6,745 nt of DNA from an uncultured Bacteroidales bacterium (GCA_937864935.1 CALMDN010000044.1:1-6745); one strand, 5' to 3'. Positions 1 through 6,745 are shown, counted from the stretch's first letter. The notes: a model not told the origin generated them from the letters alone. Translations and numbers: made by a program.

Positions 1-3000
1 GTACCCCACTCATCGGCAATCTGCAGGTAGTCGCGGTACACCTGGGCACGTTCGCTCGACCAGGATTCCAGCACATTGAAAATTACCTGTTTCAGCTGTT
101 CAAAGGGTTCTTCCTTGAAACGGATGTTGTGACTGATAAGGATCTCCTTGTAAGCTAATGCCATTTCGCGCATCTGGGCCGGCGGGAAATCTATTTTCTG
201 GTTGATGCCGTAACGTTTTTTGAAGTCGATCATCACCTGGTCGAACTCATCGCGCGGGATTCCGTAGGCCATCCCCCAGCTCTGAAGAAAGCGGCGGTAA
301 CAGTCCCACGATGTCCATCCGAAGTTGTGCTGCTTGCTCAGTGCTTCCACAATCGAGTCGTTCAGACCCACGTTGAGGTAGGTATTCATGGCTCCGGGCA
401 TCGAAATGGCCGTGCCCGAACGCACCGACAACAGCAACGGATTGTTGGGATTGCCGAACTGCTGCCCCGTGAGTTTCTCTAGACCGGCAATCTGCCGGCG
501 TATCATCTGGTCGAATTCCTTTTCTATCAGAGGGTTTTGCAGAATGGCTTCACGCCTCCTGAAAATCTCGGTGGTAAGCACAAATCCCGGGGGAATCGGG
601 AATCCGAGCAGGTAAAGCTTCTTGAGGAAGTAGGCTTTGGAACCCAGAAACACCTGGTTGTCCATTTCGGGCGTTTCGCGGTAAAGCGACGAGATGACCA
701 TGTCGGTGTTGTACGACATGATGCTGCGGATGGTCTCCTCAGGGTAGGCATCCACCATTTGTCTGAAAGAGCCGAGAATGCGGGCAATAAACCCGTCCAG
801 CTGCTGCACCATAAAGGCAGAAGAGAGCATTTCGCGGTAGAACTGCTCCGATTTACGCACCATAAACTGCTTGCCCGATGCCTCATCGCGTTTCATGTCT
901 TCAGGAAATATCTGCGGGATCACAACCCTGAGCTGGCGGTCGTAAACCCGCAGGAAGTATTTGCTGATGATCTCACGCACGCTGCCCGACATAAACTGCA
1001 GGATGTTGATGTATTGCCCCACCGAGAAACTTGACGAACTCAGGCTGAAACGGAACATTTTGAGGTTGGAGTCAAATCCCTGATCGCTGACCCCGTCGAG
1101 CTCAAGCCCTTCGCGGAAGAGTTCCAGCACGATATAGATCCGGCGCAGGGTTTTGGCGGTGATGTAGTCCAGATTGATGCTGCTGATCAGCTGCTCCATC
1201 ATCCCGGCAGCTACTTTTTCGAGCCTGAAGGTCAATCCAAGCGCCTCAAACTTCTGTTCGCGGTACTTGCCGTACATGCTCGGTATCCCGATCGCGATGT
1301 GGCGCTTGTGGTAAATGTCTTCCCAGCCTTCGGTTTTTTCGTCGCTCATGATGATGGTGTTGAGCCTCCGCATAAAGTGGAACACCTGCTTGAGCGAACG
1401 GTCAGGCTGATTGCGGTCGATTACACTCAGCAGGCCATCAATCTCCTTCTGGCTGAAAAAATTGAATTTGTGAAGCAAAACCCCGAGGTTCACCGTATTG
1501 AAGGAGTACTTTTCCTGCAGCAATTCAATCAGCCTGAATATGTAATAAATACGCTGCTTGTCGAGGTTGTTGTCGGAGTCAATGCTGTCGAGCTGTTTTT
1601 TTATCCTGTCGGAAGGGATGCTCATCAGGGCATCGGGCATACAATTGTTGATTTCACAGAGTTTTTTCAGCAAGGTACTGATGCCGGTAAACCACATGGA
1701 ATCGGGTGAAAGCGAAAGTTTGACATCTTCCGGCAGCCGTTCATCCAAAACCGAGGCATTGCCATCGTACCAGTATCGTATTATGTTGGTAGTCAGGTCA
1801 ATGTGGGTATTGTTGCTTTCGGTGTGTACCTGCTTGCGCAGAAAATGGATGAGGCGGTCGTTGCGGTGCGAAAGTTCATCCATGGCAGTGGTTACCTCAC
1901 GCAGTTCCCCTTCGGCACCGATTTCATTGAAATAGACGGGAAATATTCTGGCCAGCTGCTTGATCTGTTTGAATATGGGTTTGATGTCGGAATTGAGCAG
2001 GGCCGTAACGTCGCGCTGAAACAGGTCGGTATCCGACACAAATACCCCACCCAGCCGAAGGTGAATGATGAGGGCCGACAACAGATCGAGGAAGGTGAGG
2101 GGAGAGTACTCGATCAGCTCCATCCAGATGCGGATGTTCTTGATGTGATACTCATTCACTTCAAGTTGCCAGTCTTTCGACACATACATGATGCCGGGAG
2201 CGATGAAGCCATGACGGATCAGCAGTTTTTCAAAATGGGCGATGTGCAGCTGATTGTCGGTGCGGAAAATCTCTTTCCCCAAAGTCAGGATACAATCGAG
2301 TACGGTGCCGGGGTTGCTCTGGTTCAGGTCGGCAAACAGCTTGAAAATGTTGTCGAGAAACCCGAAGACCTCATCGCTGGTAAGTTCGTTCTTGAGGTTT
2401 CTCAGCAGGTTGTTGAAATCGCGCAGCAGCAGTTCTTTCTGGTTCTGCATGCCTTCGAGATGAAGCAGGTAAACGAGGAAGTAAAATTTCTCATGAAAGC
2501 GTTCAAACCCGTGGTGCAGCTGCCGTATATGAAGCGATATGTCGTTGAAGCCCGGAATTTTCAGCATCTCGTCCCAGGTGGTGGCTGCTTCTGCCTGACT
2601 GATCAGACTTTTGTACCATTCACTGCCGATGCTTTTGAACATGCTGCGGCTCACACCTCCGAAGAGTTTGCGCTTGTCAACCAGCCACTGGTCAACATTG
2701 GTGGTATTGCTCCAGTAGGTAGCGGTGGCAATGAGCACCTGCGAAGCCAGAGTAAGTGCCTGTTGGTGGGTTACCCCGGGCCATTGTCCGCGTGAAAATA
2801 CACGGATAAGGTAGGTGGAGTTGCGGGCAACAGGCACCGGATGTTGCTGTGTCGCCAGGAAAAGCACTTTCAAGGCATGCGAAATCTGGTCTTCCGGTGA
2901 ACTGCCGGTTTCGAGCATTTTCTCGATCAGCTCCAGCAGCGTGTGTACTGCATCTTCAGCCACTGCCTGGTTCAGCGGGCGACTGAGTACCCCTGCATAG

Positions 3001-3284
3001 ATGCCGGTGATGATCTCCCAGGCGAACTTTCTGTGGTCAGGCTTATCGTAAAACCAGAAGTCACCCAGACTAATGCTCCGCAACTGGCCGATGACGAAAC
3101 TGCTGTTGGAAAAAGGGTGATTGTATTCATTCAGACACTCCACTGCCCGGTTGTGAATGCTGTAATACTCAACCGAAAGCTTCAGAAACTCCTGATGGTC
3201 AGGTGGTATGTTGATTTTGTCAGTGCGTGTTTCGCGCAGGTTGGCAGCCAGAGCATCCGATTTAATGGCAGTTTCCTTCTTCAT
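1..3284 (-). CDS. Pyruvate phosphate dikinase / PEP synthase-like protein with ~870-residue N-terminal extension (C-terminus cut by window)
   Basis: Translation from the ATG at 3284-3282 gives 1094 uninterrupted codons running off the left edge. Residues ~875-1094 match the nucleotide-binding domain of pyruvate phosphate dikinase (PPDK). LGSKAYFLKKLYLLGFPIPP (880-899) aligns with the family's GGKGANL...G.PVPPGF segment, K883 being the likely ATP-contacting lysine. SVRSGTAISMPGAMNTYLN (953-971) aligns with the VRSGA..SMPGMMDT.LN block, R955 being the conserved arginine. The visible end (EQL...SW.S.RA..YR......WGT) matches the PPDK stretch before GTAV. PPDK and PEP synthase interconvert pyruvate and PEP through ATP-driven histidine phosphorylation, but the histidine and PEP-binding domains lie outside the window. 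Family members normally begin near this ATP-binding block. Here ~870 residues precede it, with no signal peptide or membrane segment and a helical look, and I recognise no family in them. A cytosolic dikinase-like phosphotransferase is therefore likely, but its substrate is not established: it could be pyruvate or another acceptor. Confidence 0.85.
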   Translation of the reverse strand, partial: MKKETAIKSDALAANLRETRTDKINIPPDHQEFLKLSVEYYSIHNRAVECLNEYNHPFSNSSFVIGQLRSISLGDFWFYDKPDHRKFAWEIITGIYAGVLSRPLNQAVAEDAVHTLLELIEKMLETGSSPEDQISHALKVLFLATQQHPVPVARNSTYLIRVFSRGQWPGVTHQQALTLASQVLIATATYWSNTTNVDQWLVDKRKLFGGVSRSMFKSIGSEWYKSLISQAEAATTWDEMLKIPGFNDISLHIRQLHHGFERFHEKFYFLVYLLHLEGMQNQKELLLRDFNNLLRNLKNELTSDEVFGFLDNIFKLFADLNQSNPGTVLDCILTLGKEIFRTDNQLHIAHFEKLLIRHGFIAPGIMYVSKDWQLEVNEYHIKNIRIWMELIEYSPLTFLDLLSALIIHLRLGGVFVSDTDLFQRDVTALLNSDIKPIFKQIKQLARIFPVYFNEIGAEGELREVTTAMDELSHRNDRLIHFLRKQVHTESNNTHIDLTTNIIRYWYDGNASVLDERLPEDVKLSLSPDSMWFTGISTLLKKLCEINNCMPDALMSIPSDRIKKQLDSIDSDNNLDKQRIYYIFRLIELLQEKYSFNTVNLGVLLHKFNFFSQKEIDGLLSVIDRNQPDRSLKQVFHFMRRLNTIIMSDEKTEGWEDIYHKRHIAIGIPSMYGKYREQKFEALGLTFRLEKVAAGMMEQLISSINLDYITAKTLRRIYIVLELFREGLELDGVSDQGFDSNLKMFRFSLSSSSFSVGQYINILQFMSGSVREIISKYFLRVYDRQLRVVIPQIFPEDMKRDEASGKQFMVRKSEQFYREMLSSAFMVQQLDGFIARILGSFRQMVDAYPEETIRSIMSYNTDMVISSLYRETPEMDNQVFLGSKAYFLKKLYLLGFPIPPGFVLTTEIFRRREAILQNPLIEKEFDQMIRRQIAGLEKLTGQQFGNPNNPLLLSVRSGTAISMPGAMNTYLNVGLNDSIVEALSKQHNFGWTSWDCYRRFLQSWGMAYGIPRDEFDQVMIDFKKRYGINQKIDFPPAQMREMALAYKEILISHNIRFKEEPFEQLKQVIFNVLESWSSERAQVYRDYLQIADEWG

Positions 3285-3310
3285 AAAAGCCTATTTTGAG
3301 GCTAAAATAA

Positions 3311-3318
3311 CAAATATA
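3311..3318 (-). promoter_or_regulatory. Candidate -7 box (TATATTTG) for the dikinase-like gene
   Basis: Read on the minus strand, TATATTTG matches the Bacteroidota housekeeping -7 consensus TAnnTTTG exactly. It ends 26 bases before the ATG, implying a short leader of about 20 bases. The expected -33 TTTG-like element is weak: only TTTTC lies at 3338-3334, with a slightly short spacer. The box sits in an A/T-rich stretch where chance matches are common. Confidence 0.5.
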
Positions 3319-3427
3319 ATTTTCTGATTATATGAAAATCCCCGGTATTGAAGCGACAAAGAGATGCTTATGCTGAAATGCCTGCAATGCTGTTCGCAAA
3401 GGATGGCAGCAGATCGATGAAAAGTCT

Positions 3428-3435
3428 TATTTTTG
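3428..3435 (+). promoter_or_regulatory. Candidate -7 box (TATTTTTG) for the DedA-family gene
   Basis: TATTTTTG matches TAnnTTTG and ends 18 bases before the ATG at 3454, so the transcript would start very close to the start codon and have little leader. I see no good -33 element about 19-21 bases upstream. The box overlaps an in-frame TTG at 3433, which argues against that TTG being the start. Between this box and the opposing one at 3311-3318 lie about 110 bases in which I see no clear operator. Confidence 0.45.
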
Positions 3436-3453
3436 CCGGCAAAACACCCGATT

Positions 3454-4071
3454 ATGTTAGATGCACTTCACGCTGTGATTGACTGGTATATGCAGAACAT
3501 CACATACCTTACCATTTTTCTGTTAATGGCCATAGAAGGATCGTTTATTCCTTTTCCTTCTGAAGTAGTGATTCCTCCGGCAGCCTGGAAAGCAGCCCAG
3601 GGTGAACTGAATGTTTTTCTGGTGGTAATCTCAGGAACCCTCGGTGCTTTGTTCGGATCCCTGATCAACTACTACCTCGGTTACTACCTTGGCAGGAAAC
3701 TGGTTTATTCCTTTGCGGATACCCGTGCTGCCCGGATGTTGCTGATCACACCTGAGAAGATTGAAAAGGCGGAGCAATATTTTGTGAAACACGGCCGCAG
3801 CTCTACCTTTATAGGAAGGCTGGTACCAGGCGTCAGGCAGCTGATTTCCATTCCTGCCGGTCTTGCCAAAATGCCTATGAAGGATTTTATCCTCTTTACC
3901 CTGCTTGGCGCCGGAATCTGGAACATCGTTCTGGCTGCCATGGGTTATTTCCTCTATTCGCAGCAGGAACTGCTCCACCTCTATTACAAAGAGCTCTCCT
4001 ATGCCATGCTGGTGCTTGGGGTTCTTTTTGTGGGGTATCTTGTCTACAATGGCTTGAAGAAAAAGAAATAG
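3454..4071 (+). CDS. DedA-family (VTT-domain) inner-membrane protein
   Basis: This 205-residue protein is of usual DedA length and carries the family hallmarks. E28 and the PFPSE segment (33-37) lie in the first re-entrant region. FIGRLVPGVRQLISIPAGLAKM (119-140) holds the paired arginines R122 and R128, six apart, matching the essential arginines of E. coli YqjA. Hydrophobic stretches fall at about 15-30, 53-80, 145-167 and 181-199, and the C-terminus ends in a run of lysines, probably cytoplasmic. DedA proteins are proton-dependent membrane proteins, and some recycle the lipid carrier undecaprenyl phosphate across the membrane; which lipid this one handles cannot be read from the sequence. 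The ATG at 3454 is preferred over the in-frame TTG at 3433 because the latter lies inside the candidate promoter and adds no family-like sequence. The gene appears monocistronic: a divergent gene lies upstream and a hairpin follows. Confidence 0.93.
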   Translation: MLDALHAVIDWYMQNITYLTIFLLMAIEGSFIPFPSEVVIPPAAWKAAQGELNVFLVVISGTLGALFGSLINYYLGYYLGRKLVYSFADTRAARMLLITPEKIEKAEQYFVKHGRSSTFIGRLVPGVRQLISIPAGLAKMPMKDFILFTLLGAGIWNIVLAAMGYFLYSQQELLHLYYKELSYAMLVLGVLFVGYLVYNGLKKKK

Positions 4072-4085
4072 CTTTCAGAACTTTC

Positions 4086-4120
4086 AGGGCAGGAGGCAGG
4101 TTTGTCCGGTCTCCTGCCTT
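4086..4120 (+). terminator. Hairpin terminator after the DedA-family gene
   Basis: AGGGCAGGAG (4086-4095) pairs with CTCCTGCCTT (4111-4120), giving ten pairs including one G-T. A G-T and a C-G pair extend the stem inward, and GG/CC pairs inside close a five-base loop. It begins 14 bases after the stop codon, as expected for an intrinsic terminator. The T-run after it is broken (ttgtcgttt), so termination may be incomplete or partly bidirectional. Confidence 0.65.
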
Positions 4121-4153
4121 GTCGTTTCTCAGAAGTTGCAGCCTCAGACAAAC

Positions 4154-4174
4154 AAACGCCGTTCCCGGGTGTTT
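4154..4174 (+). other. Small hairpin upstream of the flavoprotein-rlmN pair
   Basis: AAACGCC (4154-4160) can pair with GGTGTTT (4168-4174), with one G-T, around a seven-base loop. It lies 50 bases before the ATG at 4225, in the 153-base gap after the DedA gene. It could be an operator or leader structure, but a stem this short may be chance. I found no convincing TAnnTTTG promoter box in this gap. Confidence 0.2.
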
Positions 4175-4224
4175 ACAACTTTTCTTCATCATTGCAAACT
4201 ATTCCTTTTTTATCAATTCCAATC

Positions 4225-4884
4225 ATGAAACGAAAATTAACCCTCAATAAAGTCAAAGTGCTGCGCCAGACGGAGATCGCTCCCGGCGTTTTCGTTCTTT
4301 CATTTCTGCGTCCCTGGGAGTTCACTGCCGGTCAGGTGCTAGGCATCGGTGCCCATGCTACCGACGAAGCCAGGCTCTACAGCATTGCCAGCGGCGAACT
4401 CGATGATGAGGTAGACATCCTCTACAACATCAACCCCGATGGGAAACTCACCCCCTGGCTGGCTAAAGTGGTCACCGGTGACAGCATATGGGTAAGCGAG
4501 CCGTGCGGATCGTTCACCGGATCGGGTGAACCGGCCTGGTGGATAGCCTCGGGAACCGGAATCGCACCCTTCAGGGCCATGTTCCGTACCGGTCTCATCG
4601 CCGGCAAGAAACTCATTCACGGAGGCAGGGACCTGTCGTCGTTCTACTTCAGCGATGATTTCACACAAAAGGTCAAAGACAACTATATCCGTTGCTGCTC
4701 CCGCGAAAGTGCGGAGGGCGTCTACTCCGGCCGCATCACCCATTACCTTTCCGGACTGCCTGCGCTTCCCGCCGGCGAAAAGTATTACCTTTGCGGCAGC
4801 GCTGAAATGGTGGTTGAAGTGCGTGATATCCTCATTGCCAAAGGTGTACCATTCGACAACATCATTTCAGAGATATATTTCTGA
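4225..4884 (+). CDS. Ferredoxin/flavodoxin-NADP reductase-like FAD oxidoreductase
   Basis: The 219-residue soluble protein has the two-domain ferredoxin-NADP reductase fold. The N-terminal FAD barrel carries RLYS (50-53), the family's RxYS flavin-binding motif. The C-terminal NAD(P)-binding half carries GTGIAPFRAM (110-119), YLCGSAEMV (188-196) and an aromatic C-terminal EIYF that may cover the flavin ring. There is no fused iron-sulfur, globin or flavodoxin domain, so it would pass electrons between NAD(P)H and a separate small carrier. It is somewhat shorter than typical bacterial reductases (~250 residues). The in-frame extension back to a TTG at 4102 is rejected because it runs through the upstream terminator and has no family-like sequence; the ATG at 4225 directly precedes the barrel. 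No Shine-Dalgarno sequence is seen. Its stop lies 2 bases before rlmN, so the two are almost certainly co-transcribed. Carrier and NADH/NADPH preference are unknown. Confidence 0.88.
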   Translation: MKRKLTLNKVKVLRQTEIAPGVFVLSFLRPWEFTAGQVLGIGAHATDEARLYSIASGELDDEVDILYNINPDGKLTPWLAKVVTGDSIWVSEPCGSFTGSGEPAWWIASGTGIAPFRAMFRTGLIAGKKLIHGGRDLSSFYFSDDFTQKVKDNYIRCCSRESAEGVYSGRITHYLSGLPALPAGEKYYLCGSAEMVVEVRDILIAKGVPFDNIISEIYF

Positions 4885-4886
4885 GC

Positions 4887-5930
4887 ATGCCTGAATCAAA
4901 AGAACAACTCTTCGGTAAAACCCTGGCTGAGCTGTCTGTACTTGCCGAAAGCCTTGGTTTACCCAAATACACCGGTGGTCAGCTTGCCTATTGGCTGTAT
5001 AAGACCGATATCACCTCATTCGACGAAATGACCAACATTTCGAAGAAAAGTCGTTCACTGCTGGCTGAGCATTATGTGCCTGGTGTACAACCGCCTGAGC
5101 GTGTTCAGCAATCGGCCGACGGGACCAAAAAATACCTGTTCCGGGCCGGAAACGGAAAATTCATTGAAGCAGCCTATATCCCGGATGGCAAACGCCATAC
5201 CCTCTGTGTTTCATCGCAGGTCGGGTGTAAAATGGGCTGTCTTTTCTGCATGACCGGCAAGCAGGGATTTCAGGGGCATCTTTCGGTGGGAGAGATCCTC
5301 AATCAGTTGCGCAGCATCCCGGAACGCCGGCAGATGACCAACATTGTGTATATGGGCATGGGCGAACCCTTCGATAACCTCGAGGCGGTGATGAAAAGCC
5401 TGGAGATACTTACTGCAGAGTATGGCTTTGCCATCAGCGTGCGCAAAGTTACGGTTTCAACCATTGGTATTGTTCCCGCCATGCGGCATTTTCTCGAACA
5501 CAGCAAATGCAACCTTGCGGTTAGCCTGCACACCCCGTTCGATGAGGAACGCCGCCGTCTGATGCCCATTCAGAATGTTTATCCGCTGAAGGATGTGATA
5601 GAAACCATCAGGGAGTTCGACATCGGCAAATACCGCAGGGTATCTTTCGAATATATAATGTTTAAAGGGGTGAACGACAGCCGCCGGCATGTGAACGAAC
5701 TGGCCAGGGTACTGAACAAAGTAAAGAGCCGGATCAACCTGATCCGTTTTCACCCAATCCCCGGCACACCCCTGCTGGGATCCGATGAAGCGGCCATCCT
5801 CGACTTTCAGCAGGCACTCAACGACAAAGGAATCGTGACAACCCTCAGGGCTTCCCGTGGTCAGGACATCGACGCCGCCTGCGGGCTGCTCTCTACCAAA
5901 GAGTTGCTGAAAGCGCAGGAATCCGACTGA
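4887..5930 (+). CDS. rlmN: RlmN: 23S rRNA (adenine-2503-C2) methyltransferase, radical SAM
   Basis: This 347-residue protein is full length for RlmN, which methylates C2 of A2503 in the 23S rRNA peptidyl-transferase centre and, in E. coli, also A37 of some tRNAs. The CKMGCLFC motif supplies C114, C118 and C121 for the [4Fe-4S] cluster. GMGEP (157-161) is the S-adenosylmethionine-binding loop. C332 in DIDAACGLL corresponds to the cysteine that carries the transferred methyl group (C355 in E. coli). C107, seven residues before the cluster, matches E. coli C118, and E94 matches the conserved glutamate E105. All key residues are therefore present and the enzyme should be active. It is RlmN rather than the resistance enzyme Cfr (C8 methylation) on overall sequence and the Bacteroidota-style MGCLFCMTG motif. 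It starts 2 bases after the flavoprotein stop without a Shine-Dalgarno sequence, so translation is probably coupled. Confidence 0.97.
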   Translation: MPESKEQLFGKTLAELSVLAESLGLPKYTGGQLAYWLYKTDITSFDEMTNISKKSRSLLAEHYVPGVQPPERVQQSADGTKKYLFRAGNGKFIEAAYIPDGKRHTLCVSSQVGCKMGCLFCMTGKQGFQGHLSVGEILNQLRSIPERRQMTNIVYMGMGEPFDNLEAVMKSLEILTAEYGFAISVRKVTVSTIGIVPAMRHFLEHSKCNLAVSLHTPFDEERRRLMPIQNVYPLKDVIETIREFDIGKYRRVSFEYIMFKGVNDSRRHVNELARVLNKVKSRINLIRFHPIPGTPLLGSDEAAILDFQQALNDKGIVTTLRASRGQDIDAACGLLSTKELLKAQESD

Positions 5931-5942
5931 ACAGCCTGCCCA

Positions 5943-5959
5943 CCCGATCCAGGGACGGG
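5943..5959 (+). terminator. Weak hairpin after rlmN, possible terminator
   Basis: CCCG (5943-5946) pairs with CGGG (5956-5959), with two further inner pairs past a bulged A. It lies 12 bases after the rlmN stop. The stem is short and the nearest T-run (5981-5986) is about 20 bases away, so it is a poor intrinsic terminator. It is listed because it is the only structure I see between rlmN and the transporter gene. Confidence 0.2.
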
Positions 5960-5968
5960 AGTCATCAG

Positions 5969-5998
5969 TTTGTAAACCTCTTTTTTAACGTATTATCC
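5969..5998 (+). promoter_or_regulatory. Possible promoter for the MATE transporter gene
   Basis: A TTTG at 5969-5972 suits the Bacteroidota -33 element and is followed after 18 bases by TATTATCC (5991-5998). That spacing is near the expected value, but the -7 box keeps only the leading TA and one later T of TAnnTTTG. If used, transcription would begin about 15-20 bases before the ATG at 6022. Read-through from rlmN is the alternative. Confidence 0.3.
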
Positions 5999-6021
5999 TT
6001 ATCCGGACACAAAACCACTCA

Positions 6022-6745
6022 ATGCGCGATCTCACAGAAGGTAAACCGGCCAGGCTCATTTTTCAGTTTGCTACCCCGATGCTCATCGGAAATGTGTTTC
6101 AGCAGCTGTACAATGTAGCGGACAGTGTTATTGTAGGCCGCTACCTGGGAAAAGAGGCTTTGGCTGCAGTAGGTGCTTCATTCCCGCTGATCTTTATGCT
6201 GATTTCCTTTATCATCGGCATCGCAACCGGCTCAACCATCGTAATTGCCCAGTATTTCGGGGCTAAAGACCTGGATAAGGTGCGTCGCTCCATTGATACC
6301 ATGTACGTTTTCCTCTTTTTTGCCTCCCTCGTGGTGATGGTGCTGGGAATTGCCTTCAGTGCTGCCATATTCAGGCTGATCCGCCTTCCCGATGAGGTAA
6401 TTCCGCAGGCTGCACTTTACATGAATGTGTACCTCACCGGTATGGTTTTCTTTTTCGGATTCAACGGAATCAGTGCCGTGTTGCGGGGGCTGGGCGATTC
6501 GAAAACACCACTCTATTTTCTGATCATCTCCACCCTTACCAACATCGGATTTGACCTGCTGTTTGTGGTGGTTTTCAAATGGGGCATTGCCGGTGCTGCC
6601 GGAGCTACGGTGCTTTCACAGGCCGGCGCCTTTCTGTCGCTCGTGTTTTACCTTAACCGCAAACACGAAATGGTTAAGCTAACCTGGCGAAAGCCGGTCT
6701 GGGATAAGGCCATTTTCTACCAGAGTGCCCGCATCGGCATTCCTA
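6022..6745 (+). CDS. MATE-family multidrug/cation efflux transporter, N-terminal half (cut by window)
   Basis: The 241 visible codons cover about half of a normal ~450-residue MATE transporter and run off the right edge with no stop. LTEGKPARLIFQFATPMLIG opens the first helix and is followed by NVADSVIVGRYLG, with D34 at the position of the conserved first-helix acidic residue. LAAVGASFP (47-55) and the RGLGDSKTP motif (155-163) are further family signatures. About six hydrophobic segments can be seen (near 13-33, 50-75, 93-118, 133-153, 164-186 and 188-210), which is the N-terminal lobe. MATE proteins export drugs, dyes or metabolites in exchange for Na+ or H+ across the inner membrane; substrate and coupling ion cannot be read here. 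The ATG at 6022 is chosen because family similarity begins within a few residues. No Shine-Dalgarno sequence precedes it. It lies 91 bases after rlmN and has no evident functional link to it. Confidence 0.93.
   Translation, partial: MRDLTEGKPARLIFQFATPMLIGNVFQQLYNVADSVIVGRYLGKEALAAVGASFPLIFMLISFIIGIATGSTIVIAQYFGAKDLDKVRRSIDTMYVFLFFASLVVMVLGIAFSAAIFRLIRLPDEVIPQAALYMNVYLTGMVFFFGFNGISAVLRGLGDSKTPLYFLIISTLTNIGFDLLFVVVFKWGIAGAAGATVLSQAGAFLSLVFYLNRKHEMVKLTWRKPVWDKAIFYQSARIGIP

Noticed and set aside
1803..2795. Long plus-strand open frame of 330 codons opposite the dikinase-like gene, with others at 537-1034 and 1299-1709
   Set aside because: The minus-strand frame is continuous from 3284 to the window edge and carries clear family motifs. 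The plus-strand frames show no recognisable family and are explained by antisense of a codon-biased gene.
3363..3392. ATGC repeated four times at uneven spacing, considered as an operator array
   Set aside because: Spacing is irregular and the unit is only four bases, so it is consistent with chance.
3364..3420. An 18-codon cysteine-containing small open frame in the divergent intergenic region
   Set aside because: It has no ribosome binding site or promoter of its own, and this length is expected by chance.
3433..3453. TTG start giving seven extra residues on the DedA protein
   Set aside because: It overlaps the candidate -7 box, adds no family-like sequence, and a good ATG follows at 3454.
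4102..4224. In-frame N-terminal extension of the flavoprotein from a TTG
   Set aside because: It runs through the terminator stem and both intergenic hairpins and has no ferredoxin-reductase-like sequence; the ATG at 4225 directly precedes the FAD barrel.
4887..5930. Possibility that the radical-SAM gene is the resistance methyltransferase Cfr
   Set aside because: Overall sequence and the Bacteroidota-style cluster motif fit housekeeping RlmN, and there is no mobile element or resistance context.

Overview
The window reads as ordinary chromosomal DNA of a member of the Bacteroidota, roughly balanced in G+C. Three things suggest this. None of the five gene starts has a convincing Shine-Dalgarno sequence. 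Two starts have a TAnnTTTG-type -7 box just upstream. The RlmN protein has the MGCLFCMTG form of the radical-SAM motif that I associate with that phylum. I cannot place the organism more finely.

Region 1 (1-3284, minus strand) is a single open frame that leaves the window at its left edge. I translated all 1094 visible codons and found no stop or frameshift. Residues from about 875 onward match the N-terminal, ATP-binding part of pyruvate phosphate dikinase / PEP synthase. About 870 residues that I cannot assign to a family precede it. The catalytic histidine domain and any PEP-binding barrel lie outside the window.

Region 2 (3285-3453) is a divergent intergenic stretch with one candidate -7 box facing each way. 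Region 3 (3454-4071, plus) is a DedA-family membrane protein, followed by a strong hairpin that probably ends its transcript. Region 4 (4225-5930, plus) is a tight pair separated by 2 bases: a single-module ferredoxin/flavodoxin-NADP reductase-like flavoprotein and the radical-SAM 23S rRNA methyltransferase RlmN. RlmN needs low-potential electrons, so the pairing may be functional. Region 5 (6022-end, plus) is the N-terminal half of a MATE-family efflux transporter cut by the window edge.

No RNA gene, insertion sequence, CRISPR array, phage gene or obvious horizontally acquired block is visible. The two points most worth following are the long unassigned N-terminal region on the dikinase-like protein and the flavoprotein-rlmN pair. 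I see no strong evidence of a new multi-gene system.
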